Notes under the pieces: model-generated
The model's input: the letters and a program-made list of their open reading frames with translations, nothing else
What the model was told of the DNA's origin: nothing
Database searches by the model: none
Shown here: positions 8,421-19,836 of the stretch, piece by piece
Layout: each line of letters opens with the position of its first letter
Numbering within the stretch: the first letter of the stretch is position 1
DNA from: Macrocystis pyrifera
Taxonomy: Eukaryota; Sar; Phaeophyceae; Laminariales; Laminariaceae
Assembly (NCBI GenBank): GCA_031763025.1
Contig: JASSKH010000046.1
Coordinates: forward strand, 682,001 to 746,000
Direction: 5' to 3'
Length of the DNA: 64,000 nt
Translations under genes and position numbers: made by a program

Positions 8421-11300
8421 ACTGTTATGTACAGGTACTCTGTGTACATATATACGAGTACAGCTGGACAGGTAGACGTCACTTCGTTCGTACATTCGGG
8501 GGAAGTTTGTTAACCTTGTTGTAATTGTGTTGCCTAACAGTAATCAATCTTGCTTACCTGATGCAGAGGGAGAGAACCTCGCGGTGGAAGCTCAACGGAC
8601 TCTGCATGCACGCATGAGGGTTGCCGATGTTGCAAGGCACGATCTGGACCGGTCAGAATGGAGGCATGGTTGGTAAAAAGGCGAAAGTTAGAGGGGGTAC
8701 TGTAAATAGGGGGTAAAATGTACTGCTGTAGAAGAACAGGATGCTGGTGGGAGGGCTTGCAGACATACAGCTTCGAAGCTGATAAACGCAGGCCAGAAGA
8801 GCAACAACGCTCTGCTGTCTGTAGTCTGTCTGCAGTGTCATGCCAGGTCCATGGTATAATATACCTGGTATATATTAACAGTCTACTGTTGTAGACCAGA
8901 AGTGTTGCAAATCGCACTTCGCCAACCTTGGAAGTACCCAGGTGTGTCAGCTGTGCACTACAGACAGTAGGGACAGAGAGCGTGGAAAATGGAACATCAA
9001 CTGAACTTGCATACTGCTGAAAAGAGCCCCTAGCACCAAGTACATACGTAGAAACTCCTACCCTTGCAAACGTACTTCGTATTAATATCAATAGCTGCTT
9101 GATGAAATTACAGCTCAGTAGGTAGTACTTGCCATGGAGCACTGAGTACACTGGAATGTACAGAGTGCAATGGAGTGCACTGCAGAAGCCTATTTACCAC
9201 AAAGAGATGCCTGGTACCCAGGGCGATGGTACGTTTGTCAGGTTGCCAGGTTGTCGCGCTGTCTCAGATGCTCACCGTATCGAAGGGCAGCTTCTCCCCA
9301 GCTGCCATCCGGCGCTGCAGCTCCATACTCCTCTCCAAGACATTTCCTCTCACGGCGTACTGTGAAGTGGGTCGACCAACCGTCACGTGCGGAGGAACGT
9401 AGGGCCAGCCGTGTTATCGAATATTGCTGCAAGTGGCTGATGTGTCCTGCATCCACAGGTCGTCTCAGCAAAAGGCGGGCAATTTCAAGCTGTGTGTAAG
9501 CTACTTGCGGTATGATGTACGCACGAGGATGCACACCTTGGCTGATTTGACGTTCTCGTTGATCGTAGTGCCATTGAGAGGGAGACCAGTAAGGGACGAC
9601 GTTGCCGAAGAGAACGCGCGGGGGACGGTGCGTCGAAGCATTATACTGTCGCTCGTGAAGCAAGTGTGGCTAGCTAGAGGTGCTCCTCAACTCGACACGG
9701 TGCTCGAATGGAAGTGGGAAGGAATGCGCGTGCAGCAGACATGCACCGGTTCAGCCAAAGACGCTGCAAACCGCTTTTTTTTACTTGCCGAAAGGAAACA
9801 GGCGGCATCTTCGTAGATATACGATACAGTAAGTAGATAGAACCTTCGTAGACAGTTCTTCGTAGATCTCCTGTTCGAGCGTCCGAGTATCTCCAATTCG
9901 AGTCCGACGATCTTCTCATCGGGGAAGGCGAAGCTATATGAGCGCCTCGTGGCCCACAAGGCGACTATCTCATGGCAGGCAAGCTTAGATGCCCCCGGAG
10001 GGTTATATCGATGATGGGCCAAGGTCTACTCGTCTTGCGCTGCGCTATCGTCGCGTCTGCGACTCTGCCCACACTTGCCGTCCTGCCCACACTTGCCGTT
10101 CCACTGGATACCGGACACCCGCACGCACTTCGGCGCGCGGAGGTATGTCGCATCACAATCATACTGTACGAGCAGAGGTACCCCAAATAGCAACAGATAT
10201 CGAACAGCGAGTGGTGTTCTCGCCCTGAACCTTTTACCAGTACCTGCCATCGTCAAATGTGAAGCGTATTCGTAGATACGTTCAGGTGAGATGTGCTCTT
10301 GTGTGCTTTTTTGGGCTAACTAACGATATCTGTGCCCTTACCCTTGACGTTTGCGCCTGGAAGTTCGCCCTTCGTGAACTACAGGATTTGTCTGATACGG
10401 GCATCTACCGGACGCTTTCTCTCAAGAGGATCTCCTCAGCAACAACTCGGGTGCGTCATTATGGCATGTCTGGGAAACGATGAAGTGCTCTGTTTGGTGC
10501 TTCATACCTGGTACAGTACAGGACACCTATTAATATTAAGAATAACAAATACAGTAAAGCTGACCCAGGCTGGATTTCTTATTTGAGAATGGGTGCGTTC
10601 TTACATTAATTTCAGTATAACGAATCCTAAATTTCTTATATTTATGTTGATCTCAGCCTCTCTTTCGTATTGTTCGCTTTCTCACTAAATAGGTGTCCTT
10701 TACTATAGTTGTACTTAAGTGGAAGGGCCCGTTGAGGAATTATTCGCGTAGTACAGCAGTACAATGTATGGGCGTTTCTCGTTTCTGACTACGAATAGCC
10801 CGGGTTTTGTAGCCTAACTAAACTGCTGTACTTGGGGTTATAATTGGATTATTCTTGCGTTGTTTTGTTCTGTGTTTTTTTCGGCATTTTGCAAGGATAG
10901 CACAGCACATCCGTCTCCACGCGAAACCTTTATCAAACTGCCGACTGCCAGCCGTTCGCATACACTATTAGATGTCCAAAGTATTTACCATGTACGCGCT
11001 GGACAATAGGAAAAGCGGGCTGATTATTGGTTCAGAGTAAAAGAAGAAATAATTATTGGATCGGAGTAACAGAAGAAAGACTACAACTACTCGTTACTAT
11101 TACTGCGGTATTAGAAGATACCTGGTGCTTGGTATTCGGTTCAAGTTGGAATGGAATATGTACGAAATATTTTCAGAGGGCAACGTTAATCATAACACGG
11201 TGTGGTGTTTTAATTTGGTTGGGACCAATTTGGTTTTGGTTTCTAACGGTCTGTTTCCTACGTATATAGAAACGACCCCAACCCATGGAACGTTCCTGAG
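8421..11300. other. No recognisable gene (2.9 kb)
   Basis: Several long-ish frames overlap on both strands (minus 8534-9151, minus 9238-9663, plus 9424-9816) but none shows a domain, and they contradict one another. A minus-strand alternative frame at about 9240-9420 contains a plausible short exon-like run, but nothing extends it. Two TACCTGGTA motifs occur, at 8862 and 10505. A 19-bp direct repeat (CTGCCCACACTTGCCGT) lies at about 10069-10102. Confidence 0.4.
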
Positions 11301-11476
11301 TGACTACTCGTAGCCGAATATCAGAAACCTACTCGTACAGTGCCTACTCGTACATACCGGTGAGACTGCTCGTAGGTGATTCCACGAGATAATACCTGTA
11401 ACCGTAACTACGTGACACACCGTATGTAACCATAACTTATGGCTAGGCTGTTCATTGAGACAAGCTATATCCAACA
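11301..11476 (-). repeat. 3' LTR of the copia element
   Basis: Read on the minus strand it starts TGTTGGATATAGC. It matches 16679-16854 closely across its whole length, with only scattered substitutions and small indels. It contains several TACTCGTA direct repeats. The adjacent minus-strand sequence CCAGGGAGGG (11477-11486) is the polypurine tract, which fixes the border. Confidence 0.9.
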
Positions 11477-11860
11477 CCCTCCCTGGTAGCGGATCAACTA
11501 TTACGGGGGTACATAGTACAGAGGACCAAATGAAATAGGGAAGTATAGAGGTTCTTGTGTGTACCGTAGGTCCTATTTACTACGTACGGTCCCCCGTAAA
11601 AACAAGCCTCGACAACACGATCACCAACCGCGAACAACGAATGACTAAGTCCCCAACCTAAAATCGCGGTGCTTATCCAAACTCTCTTTGCCAATGGCCT
11701 TCGTGAGAATGTCCGCATGCTGGTCCTCCGTCCGGAGATACTTAACCGACAAGTCCCCCTTCCCCATCAACTCGCGCAGGAATGGTACCTTACGTCGATG
11801 TGCTTACTGTTGGAAGAGCCCAACGGGTCTTTGGCCAAGTCTATCGCCCCTTGGTTATCT

Positions 11861-12112
11861 TCAAATACTCGGCGACCCCAGACTGGGCATCAGAAAAACC
11901 AGCACTCTTCTCACGTAAAGAACTTCCTTCGCCCTGTCTGCCGTAGCCACGTACTCTGCCTCTGTTGTGGATAGGGTGACGCACTTCTGCGTCCTAGGAA
12001 TCGACGACACAAGTGTACCCCCGCAGCAGACAGCTACACCAGAGACCGAACACCTGTCGTCGGCCTTGTGGGCGTAGTGCGCGTCCACGTATGTCTCCAA
12101 GTCGTATTTCAA
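11861..12112 (-). pseudogene. Copia RNase H domain
   Basis: The frame contains YVDAHYAHKADDRCSVSG and LSTTEAEYVA, the two most conserved blocks of copia RNase H (usual forms YSDADWAGD...RRSTSG and LSSTEAEY). The catalytic D-E-D carboxylates of these blocks appear retained. The frame opens in the middle of the domain, so it is joined to reverse transcriptase only through a frame change. Confidence 0.9.
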
Positions 12113-12147
12113 CTGTACTTCCTCTAGTTTACTGTCCCTTCTGAACG

Positions 12148-13211
12148 TCAGCCCAAATAAGCCGTAGCGCTCAGGTGCTCGATAATCTTTCTAGCCGCCT
12201 TAACGTGCACTTCCTTAGGGTCATGTGAGAACCGTGCAACTGACCGTACTGCATTGGCGATGTCCGGTCTCGTCTGATTCGAATTCCACACCAGACTCCC
12301 CACCCTTTCGCGGTAACTTGCATCCACCACTGGGTCCTCATCACTCACGTGCTTGAGGTCCAACGTCGGAGAAGCGGGGATGGGGCTGGTTTTGGTGATA
12401 CCGAAACGCTCGACAGCATTTCGAATAAATTGAGTCTGCGGAATCTCCAAGGTTCCCTTCTCACGATCCCTCCTGTATTTGCTACCCATGTACCACGTCA
12501 CCTCGTCAAGGTGCTCCGTAGAGAATCTCTTGTTGAGATCCGCCACAACCGAATCCGTGATTTCCTTGGTGGCTGCGATTTCGATGTCATCCACGTGGAT
12601 CACCAGCATCGCAGCAAACTTGTCATTCAAGACCAGTCGAAACCCGCATGGGTCTACCAAGCACTCCTCAAAACAGCACTCTACCAAGGTTGACGACAGC
12701 AGCTTGTACCACGAGCGACCACTCTGCTTCAGCCCTTAAAGCGCTTTGTTGAGTCGGACTACCTTGCCTAGTAACCGCCCACACCGAGGGGGCAATCTCA
12801 AGAAACTTTCAGTATCCAACTCTGGCTGGACAAAGGCCTGATCAACATCCAAGTGCCTCAAATCCCAATGAAGTTCGCATGCCATTGCTGCTACAAGCTT
12901 GTTAGACGTGGTTAAGGCGTTGGGAGCAAAACTACCGAAGTAGTCAACTCCCCCTTCGCTACCAGTCTCGCCTTGGCTCTATCAATCATGCCGTGCTCGT
13001 CACCCTTCCACTTAAAGAGCCACTTTGAATCCACAATATTGCCACCGTCAGGAACGTCCAAAATCTCAGCAAAAGTGTTATTAATAGCGGCCTCTCGTCC
13101 ATCAACTTCCGCTTTCATCGCCTCCGTCCAAACGCCCGAATGCTTTGATGAACACGAGGCGGAGTACGACGTTGGTTCCGGTTCCGCCTCCTTGACAAGG
13201 CAATCCGACAA
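12148..13211 (-). pseudogene. Copia reverse transcriptase
   Basis: Blocks in order: W-x-EAMKAEVD and WLFKWKGDEHG...KARLVAKG (13211-12912); FAPNALTTSNK and DVDQAFVQPELD with the first catalytic aspartate (about 12910-12790); then, after a frame change, HVDDIEIAAT near 12600, the YVDD-type catalytic motif with His in place of Tyr; RFGITK, SYRERVGSLVW and TRPDIA. The TAA after RLNKAL and at least two frame shifts break it. Confidence 0.92.
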
Positions 13212-13856
13212 CTCGGTCTGTTCACCGCCTGCCTCTTGCGCCGCCAGCAGCTCATGAAATATGCGACATCCATCACAGGGTCCGATGACATCGATCAGCC
13301 CCGCAGCCGCGTCCCGATTAAGCGCCCTGGTCTGCGCTCTCGTACGTCCCTCTCGAATCTCTTTATCATCACCTGGTCTTGAAATGTGCGCTCCAAGTTG
13401 GCGCGCAGCAGTCCAGGCCGCAGGCGAGGTCGATGCTCCATCCTCAGAGGATGACGCATTGCTCCCATCCCGAGATGAAGAGTCGTTGTCGGGCGATCAG
13501 CTGCTGGCCGTTGATGAATCGTTGAACTCCACCTTCGGGCTGCAGGTCGTCGCCAGCCTGCATAATCGGAGACGCCGCACTGAGTTCGTGAGGAATTCCC
13601 CTCCCAATTACCGGCAGTGGAGTCGTCTCGGCGGAATAAAAATCATCCATCCCTCTCGACTCAGGATCTTCTCCCAGCTCCATCGTCCCTCCCTGCGCCG
13701 GCATCTTCGGCAGCGAGGGCAACGGGCGCTCCTGCACGAAGCGTCGCCTCCCAGGTTACGTCCCTGGTCTCTACCACTTTGTTCGCCAGCGTGAGCATCC
13801 GCAAAGAGTCACTCGGGTAGTCGACGCCCGGCCCGAGGTAAAAATAGCTTTCGGCC

Positions 13857-14688
13857 CTAGGCAAAGCCTTCGACCGGCGCTTCCAACAACAGTATGCTGA
13901 AACGGGTGCGGCAAAGCATGTACGGCAGTCCCATACTACATATCTTTTGGCGACTTGTTCCCGGGCTTAGCAGTGACCGCGGTGTGATTCTCAGGGCATC
14001 AGTAGCCCAGTGCACCGCTTCCGCCCACAGGGACTTGGTCGGCGGCAGTTGGACGTGGGAAAAATGATAAGTGCTTGGATACACGCGGCGAGTCCTGCGT
14101 TCTGGATGGTACCAAGCACCCTCTCTGCAACACCGTTCTGCTTTGGGCTGTCGGCATTTGTGGACTCCTGCTTGATTCAAAACTGTTTGCATGCTTCTCC
14201 AAAGTCACCACCAAAAAACTCCCCCCCATTGTCAGATCTTGCAGTCGCAACCTTCGAGGCTACTCCGTCCGCACGCGTGTCAGCCGAAAACTTCCTAAAA
14301 GCGTCCCCTGAATCCGACGTATGCTCCAGAAAATACACCCACGAGTGGCGGGAGTAGTCGTCCTTCACTAGCATGACGTACCGCTTACCCAACAAGTAAG
14401 GCGTTCTCTTAGGGCCGCTCATGTCAACAAAAACTCTTCCCAACTTTTCTGTCGAGTGAGTACTGTTAGGGATTGGCTTGCGGTCGCCATAGAACATCCC
14501 TTACAGGGCCTCACGTTCCCTACCAGTTTCACATCGAGTGATTTAGTGGTCTCTTTCGGCAGTAGTTTGTTCGAGCGACCATGCACGCAGTGGAAAACGT
14601 TGATATCTATATCACTCTCAGTATAGGCGTTGCTACCGGGGGCAAGCCGGGAAAAGTCAGGGGGAAATTGCAACCAGATTCTACACAA
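13857..14688 (-). pseudogene. Copia integrase
   Basis: The HHCC zinc site (HCVHGR, then CKGC) lies in 14688-14419. The core starts VFVDMSGP (first Asp). RSDNGGEF (second Asp) is at about 14230, and the third catalytic Glu region follows in GVAERVLGTIQN at about 14105-14140. Catalytic residues are visible but lie in different frames. Between 13250 and 13860 the sequence is GC-rich linker without a recognisable domain. Confidence 0.9.
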
Positions 14689-14765
14689 GCCTCAGGGGGG
14701 TTGGAAGTCAACAGGGGGCACGGTACATAGCCGTCGTCTGGTTCAATCCCGCACGCGCATGCAGA

Positions 14766-15130
14766 CTAACTAGATCCATTACCTTCAAAAACCTTCAAAC
14801 CTAAACCTGCCACCTTAAGAGAAATACACAAACCTTCTTCTTCAGTCGTGAATCTTACTCCCTGCTTATGAGCAGCCATCAGTGAAAATACGTTGAACGC
14901 GATGTCCGGCACGTATGCCGCATCAAACAGTTTGACAGTAAGATCTCCTGGGAATACAACAGTAAGTGTACCATACCCCACTGCATCGATCAGATGGTTG
15001 TAACCGATTCTGACCTTCATCGCACGGTCGTACGTCACTCAAAAGGTCAGCTGAGTGAGTCATGTGAAAGGATGCACCACAATCTGCTACCCACTTCTCT
15101 CCTACGCCTCCACTACGTTCCTCACTACAC
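14766..15130 (-). pseudogene. Copia aspartic protease
   Basis: WVADCGASFHMT at about 15098-15060 is the copia protease active site. The usual DSGAS has become DCGAS. The downstream half continues in another frame (15038-14766) with GYGTLTVVFPG and DAAYVPDIAFNVFSL, matching the typical VLYVPDL..NLLS block. Confidence 0.85.
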
Positions 15131-15239
15131 GAGTCAGTATTGGCGCCAAGCATATATTTCGCAAGACTACACACAGTCTCACCACCGTTGTTCTGTCCTT
15201 GCACACCTCCGCCAGACGTCTGCTTTGGAGCAGGGGGGA

Positions 15240-16256
15240 TGCGAGCCTTGCACTGGTTCCAGTGGTGCCCAGGTTCCAACCAACGGATGCATTTTCCGTT
15301 CACTTTGTCGAAAGCTGAGGGAGTGTCTTGCGTGGGGGCTGGGGGATTGCTGCCGCTGCCACCCTTTTCACCTCTGTTCCTAGACCTACTGTTACTCCTG
15401 TGGTTTCCTCTACCTGTGCGACCACCACGGCCAGTCCCATTCGAAGATAGAGTCTTTCCCACGTTCTTGCTTTTTGAAGCGGGAATGCGGAGGTACCTTT
15501 GTCGGATGATATCTGCACGGTATAGGATCGTTCTTTCCTCTATTTCATAGTCGGCAGTGAGTGATTGGTTATCTTGCGGTTTACGTCAGCATTCGATTTT
15601 GTCACACCAAGGGAAGCGAGTACTCCTATTATCTTGTCACCCCGACCATTTTCCATTTTTGCGGCATCATACGCCACCAACCACTTGACCTGTTCTGCCA
15701 CTGTTTTAGGCAAGAACTAGTCGCACAACATCTTCCACCCAGCGCTAGGTGATTTCGTTGCGAATACTCTACCAAGAAGATGACGGTTCACAATGCTTTC
15801 CGTCAGACAAGTCCAAGCCACTCTAGCTGTCTTAATCTGCACCTCGCTGAACCCCTGCGAGAGAAAGTGTTGAGAGTCTTTCGTGACGTCACCTATCATC
15901 ATATCATGAACTTCGAGAAACGACGGCATACACCCAACCATGGAAGTAAACACCTCGAAGTGCTCCTTCGACAATGGAAAATCTTCTAAATTCAAACTAA
16001 GCTTCGGAACCGATTGTTTCAGGCCCCCAAATTCGCGAGAGCCAACTTCAGTCCTATGGCTATCGACGCTGATACTCGCACCACTCCCGGGTAGGCCTAC
16101 TTCCTCATCAAGAGCTGGTAAACTCCCACTGGAGCTGACTGCCCTTACTTCCCCAGCACTGGTAGCGGTTCCGACCCGCTCACCAGTAACACCAGACGCA
16201 AGCTCCCGAACCGAAGTGTATCTGCGATCCATTTCCTCGAAAATCTGCGTCCTCAA
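15240..16256 (-). pseudogene. Copia gag with damaged zinc knuckle
   Basis: The gag starts MRTQIFEEMD at 16256 and runs to 15717. It then continues after an in-frame stop through FLPKTVAEQVKWLVAYDAAK, and shifts frame near 15518. The zinc knuckle reads CIRWLEPGHHWNQC at about 15290-15250. The spacing is exactly CX2CX4HX4C, but the second Cys is Trp (TGG), so zinc binding should be lost. Confidence 0.8.
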
Positions 16257-16678
16257 TTGTTCATCGTCTTAACGTCGCAGTTTTCGGTCGCTCTCTCGCG
16301 TCGATCTTGATATTTTTTTCCGTGGTCCGCCATCTTGCTCAAGAGACCGACCATGTGATCCAGCACGGACGCCCCGTCCGCTTCGAATCCACGGCCCGGC
16401 ATTCTCAGGCTGATTGCTCGAACAAACTCGTTAACGTGTTCAAATAGCGATTAAATGCGATGGATGGAACCGCTCCAACAGCCACACTACTGTGGGCTGA
16501 GATGTAGCCGATGGATATGCTGCCACAGCTACACTAGGCTGAAAGCTATAGCCACTGCAACACGCAGTGTAAAGAAGATGGTTTAAGATGTATTTATTAT
16601 GTCGGCCCGGAAAGAGATAAATGAATGAAGGGGGAAAGGTGGAGTGGGCATGTGGTTCAACTCTCCACTGATCATAAA

Positions 16679-16854
16679 CAACTACTCGCAGCCGATTACC
16701 AGAAACCTCCTCGTACAGTGCCTACTCGTACATACCCGTGAGACTTCTCGTGGGTGATTTCACGAGATAATATCTGTAACCGTAACTTCGTGACACACCG
16801 TATGTAACCATAACTTATTGCTAGGTTGTTCATTGAGACAAGCTATATCCAACA
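16679..16854 (-). repeat. 5' LTR of the copia element
   Basis: Pairs with 11301-11476. Internal leader sequence follows on the minus strand (16678 down to 16257) and contains GATCAGTGGAGAGTTGAACC close to the LTR. This may be a decayed primer-binding site, but I cannot assign a tRNA with confidence. Confidence 0.88.
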
Positions 16855-17638
16855 AACACCGCAAGCCGAGCAAAGTGCATACAGCAGCCAATGTACGATG
16901 GGGTGATAGACTTAAACAATCAGTTGTTGGAGGCGTACTGAGCCCTGGAACGTTCCACAGCGTCGATCCGGTGGCGGTTTTGAGCTCGATCACGACGACG
17001 GTGGATGTGCCTGCCACCGCGAGGGCGCCTCCTCTCCTAAGGACGTTTTAGCGTGCGACAGCGTTCTCCGTCACCGAGAAGCAAGGGAATCATCATCAAA
17101 GGGACGCCTACCGCAGACATGTAGCCTCTCGATGGGCCTTTGAGCGACAGCGGCATCGCAGCGTGAGACCCTGCGCGGCTACGATGTGTATGGGAACTGA
17201 TGCCGAGGGCCGAGCTCGGCGGTGATGTTGATTTGCGACAATGCATAGGGTAGTGTGGTGATCAGACACTGTAGTCGCGTCTTCAGTGTCGCGATGAGAG
17301 CACTTTCCAATATGTGGCCGTTCCACCCGGCGTTGGTGAGCTCACTGTGGATTCAGGTCAACGGCTACTAGTAGTGGTCATCGAGGCCGGGCGGGTGGCT
17401 TTAGCTGAGTGAGTCTCGGTCGCGGAGACTGCAGGTGATAGTTGCCTGCGCTAGAGTTTTGTCTTCTTTCTTCTTCTTCTTCTTCTTCTTCTCCTTCTGC
17501 ACTGCCTGATTCACCCCGGCGGTGGGTAGCACTTCGTCCTTGGTAAGATACTCGCAATTAGTGCGCTCGTGTGATATAACACAACATGTGAGGTGCTCTG
17601 GGTGTAGCCGGGCATCCAGCGTTGGTGGGGGTGTTGAC
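16855..17638. other. No recognisable gene; contains a CTT microsatellite
   Basis: GC-moderate sequence with short frames on both strands (minus 16760-17017 overlaps the LTR and is probably chance). A polypyrimidine CTT run lies at 17463-17492. Confidence 0.45.
17463..17492. repeat. (CTT)n microsatellite
   Basis: About nine CTT/TTC units with one interruption, flanked by further pyrimidine-rich sequence. Confidence 0.9.
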
Positions 17639-17988
17639 TTATCCGCTGTAATAAAACGATACGGAGTACAGATGTGATTCGTCGGTCTGGAGTGGCAGAA
17701 GTAATTGCTCGTATCTCGGGGGAAAGAGTGGTCGGGGCGGCATCCCGGAAGGACAAGGCGGGAGCCGAAACATTTTATTTAATCGAAGAGACAATGTTCG
17801 CAGCAAAACACTTCATACAGGGGGAACACGAAGTGCCGAACTTACAGAGGCCCCAAAGTCAAAGAGCTGCTGGAGAGCCTACGAAGGCTGCTAACGGGTT
17901 CAAGGGGACAATGAACGGTGTCGGGTGTGTTACCGTGGGAAGCACGTTGCATGTTTCGAGACACCCGAAGCCCCGCTATCGAAAATAG
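17639..17988 (+). CDS. Unknown ORF, possibly an old gene fragment
   Basis: The frame is open from 17639. The first Met is at 17674 (104 residues from there), but coding-like sequence starts before it (LIRCNKTIRSTD). Visible stretches include GVAEVIARISGERVVG and AETFYLIEETMFAAKHF. The composition is balanced, without low complexity and without transmembrane segments. It does not match a family I know. It may be an exon or a relic rather than a complete gene. Confidence 0.28.
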
Positions 17989-19490
17989 CACGGGGAATAT
18001 TCATAGGCTTTAGAGCGGGAAACCACACTCCTAAAGGGTGTGCGTGTTGACGTCCTCATATGCAGCGAATGGTGGAGGGCCCTGTCAGCTATGAATGTGT
18101 GCGAAGCCCTGGCTCCCGTGCTCTCACTGGGAAGACAACAAGCCCTGGTCGGAGCGACGGTGCACTTGAACGTCTTCGAAAACCGATGTGGCGGCGACAT
18201 TGGACCAAAGCCAGCGGTTTAATTTTGTCTGGTTCATCAGTACCCACGCCTCCCGACGTGTGCACCTATATCCCCGCTACCAGGCATGGCAAGTCCATAG
18301 TGTGAGCAACCGGCATCAGGTCTGCCTGGATTTTCGTACGCAATGAACCAAACAGCATTTCAATTGTTTAGAGCCAACACAAACCCGAGCCACAGAAGTG
18401 GCGGTAGCGTGTAGTGGCATGCAAACCCTCGAGATTCCAGCCGCAGGGTTCTGCAGAGGGAGCTAAGTACCAACGCGAGCTGCCGGCGTCAGGATAGTGC
18501 GCTGTTGTTAGCAGAGCCGAGCGAACTGCATCTGGACTGCGTGGACGAGTGCCAAAAGGCGGGAGAACTTGTATCGTCGTGGAAATAGGGGGTGCTGGAA
18601 TCATACAAGGAGATATCCAACTCCTGAGCGGTCAATGTGCGAGACACCAATCCATCAAGCGGGCTAGGAGCTACACCACTTGGGGTGCAATACAACATGC
18701 CTGCTTGATGGAAGAGATCTCCCAAGGTCGTGAGAAGGCACGGCATAGTAGAAAGCATAAACGATACCGTACACCCCACGAGTTGAGCTGGTAACAGGCG
18801 AAAATGAAACAGCTCTGCGCCAAGACTACGCGTGCTTCGAGACTTTTCCCGGTGTATATGGTTCGATTGGCGGACTGCTGCATGCAGAGGATATGTTTAT
18901 TATCTACTGAATTGGTTGATGCCTCATGTCCTTCGAATTGCTCGCTTGCCTCTCCCTATTTATGCCTCAGCTGAACGGGTACAAGACACATGAGGCGCAC
19001 ATCCCTCGTATCTTGCGCGCTACCATAACAACTACTTCGCAGCCATGTCATTTCCCCAACGAAGTTGTGTGTTCCACAGGGATATTGGTAGCCGCGATGC
19101 GGTGTAAATACTCTCAATACTATATGGAACTGAAGAACATATTTGGCGAAGTCCTGACAACCTCGTGGTAGCTACTATTAATAGTAGATCACTCAGCCTC
19201 AGTGTAAGTCCTTTGTCTGGACTGATTCATAATCGCGTATGGACAACGTTGTAATGTGTAACCCGCTGTTACTATAAAAAGTCAGCACCACGATCGTCAG
19301 CAACGACTCGAGCCAAATTACTTGCATACGAAGGATGCTGGTGGATTAGCTATTGATAGGGCATATGCATGTGTGCCGGTGTGTCCTTCCCTGCATGCAA
19401 TGAAAAACAATCACGAGTGAGACTTAACTCAAAGCAAATTTATACCCCCGACCTTGAGGTTTCACACTCTTCACCCATTCAATCTGCACT
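17989..19490. other. Ambiguous region with short coding-like frames
   Basis: Short frames on the plus strand (18040-18222, 18060-18305, 18926-19171) and one on the minus strand (18489-18779) overlap without a domain. The perfect 16-bp palindrome CTACTATTAATAGTAG lies at 19172-19187. I cannot assign any product. Confidence 0.35.
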
Positions 19491-19626
19491 CGTAACATGC
19501 CGATAGGATACCACCTTTACCGCCCTGATGCGCCAGAAATGTCCCCCCCCCCCCCTAACTGCATCGTCGAGGAACTAATAATGGGTCCGAGCCATAACAA
19601 TAACAACTTCTTTTCTGGCAATCGGC

Positions 19627-19836
19627 ATGAATCTGGTCAAGACGTTGCTGCTCGTCAGCACGCTACTTTGTCTCCTCTCTCCACCTCATGCTTGTCTAGG
19701 CGTTTTGTCAGATCCGTTTCCCTACTCTTGTCGGGACGGGCAGTGGACAACAGGAGCATTTGAAGGGAAAACTAAGGTCGTTAAAACTACCCAAATGACC
19801 ACTACATTGATTGATTGGCCCAAGAAAATAGCATAA
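19627..19836 (+). CDS. Small ORF with signal peptide; probable 5' end of a decayed secreted/surface protein gene
   Basis: The 69-residue frame starts MNLVKTLLLVSTLLCLLSPP, a basic N-region and a hydrophobic core followed by HACLGV, a plausible signal-peptidase site. It continues with a Thr/Lys-rich stretch and stops at TAA. Coding-like sequence resumes at once in another frame (19815-20084). The start is the first ATG before the hydrophobic core. The family is not recognised. Confidence 0.35.
   Translation: MNLVKTLLLVSTLLCLLSPPHACLGVLSDPFPYSCRDGQWTTGAFEGKTKVVKTTQMTTTLIDWPKKIA

Larger units (their letters stand above)
11301..16854 (-). mobile_element. Degenerate Ty1/copia LTR retrotransposon
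   Basis: On the minus strand the order is LTR, gag with zinc knuckle, protease, integrase, reverse transcriptase, RNase H, polypurine tract, LTR. Integrase before reverse transcriptase defines the copia type. The element is 5.55 kb, a normal size for copia. The coding region is broken by many stops and frame changes, so it is not autonomous. Flanking 5-bp sequences (CTGAG left, AACAC right) do not match, so no target-site duplication survives, or the borders are slightly different. Confidence 0.93.

Noticed and set aside
8534..9151. 205-codon minus-strand frame
   Set aside because: Length alone is not enough; no domain, no repeat copy, composition typical of translated AT/GC-mixed intergenic DNA.
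9238..9663. 141-codon minus-strand frame
   Set aside because: No family resemblance, and competing frames on both strands over the same bases are equally plausible.
11296..16859. Target-site duplication for the copia element
   Set aside because: Flanking pentamers CTGAG and AACAC do not match.
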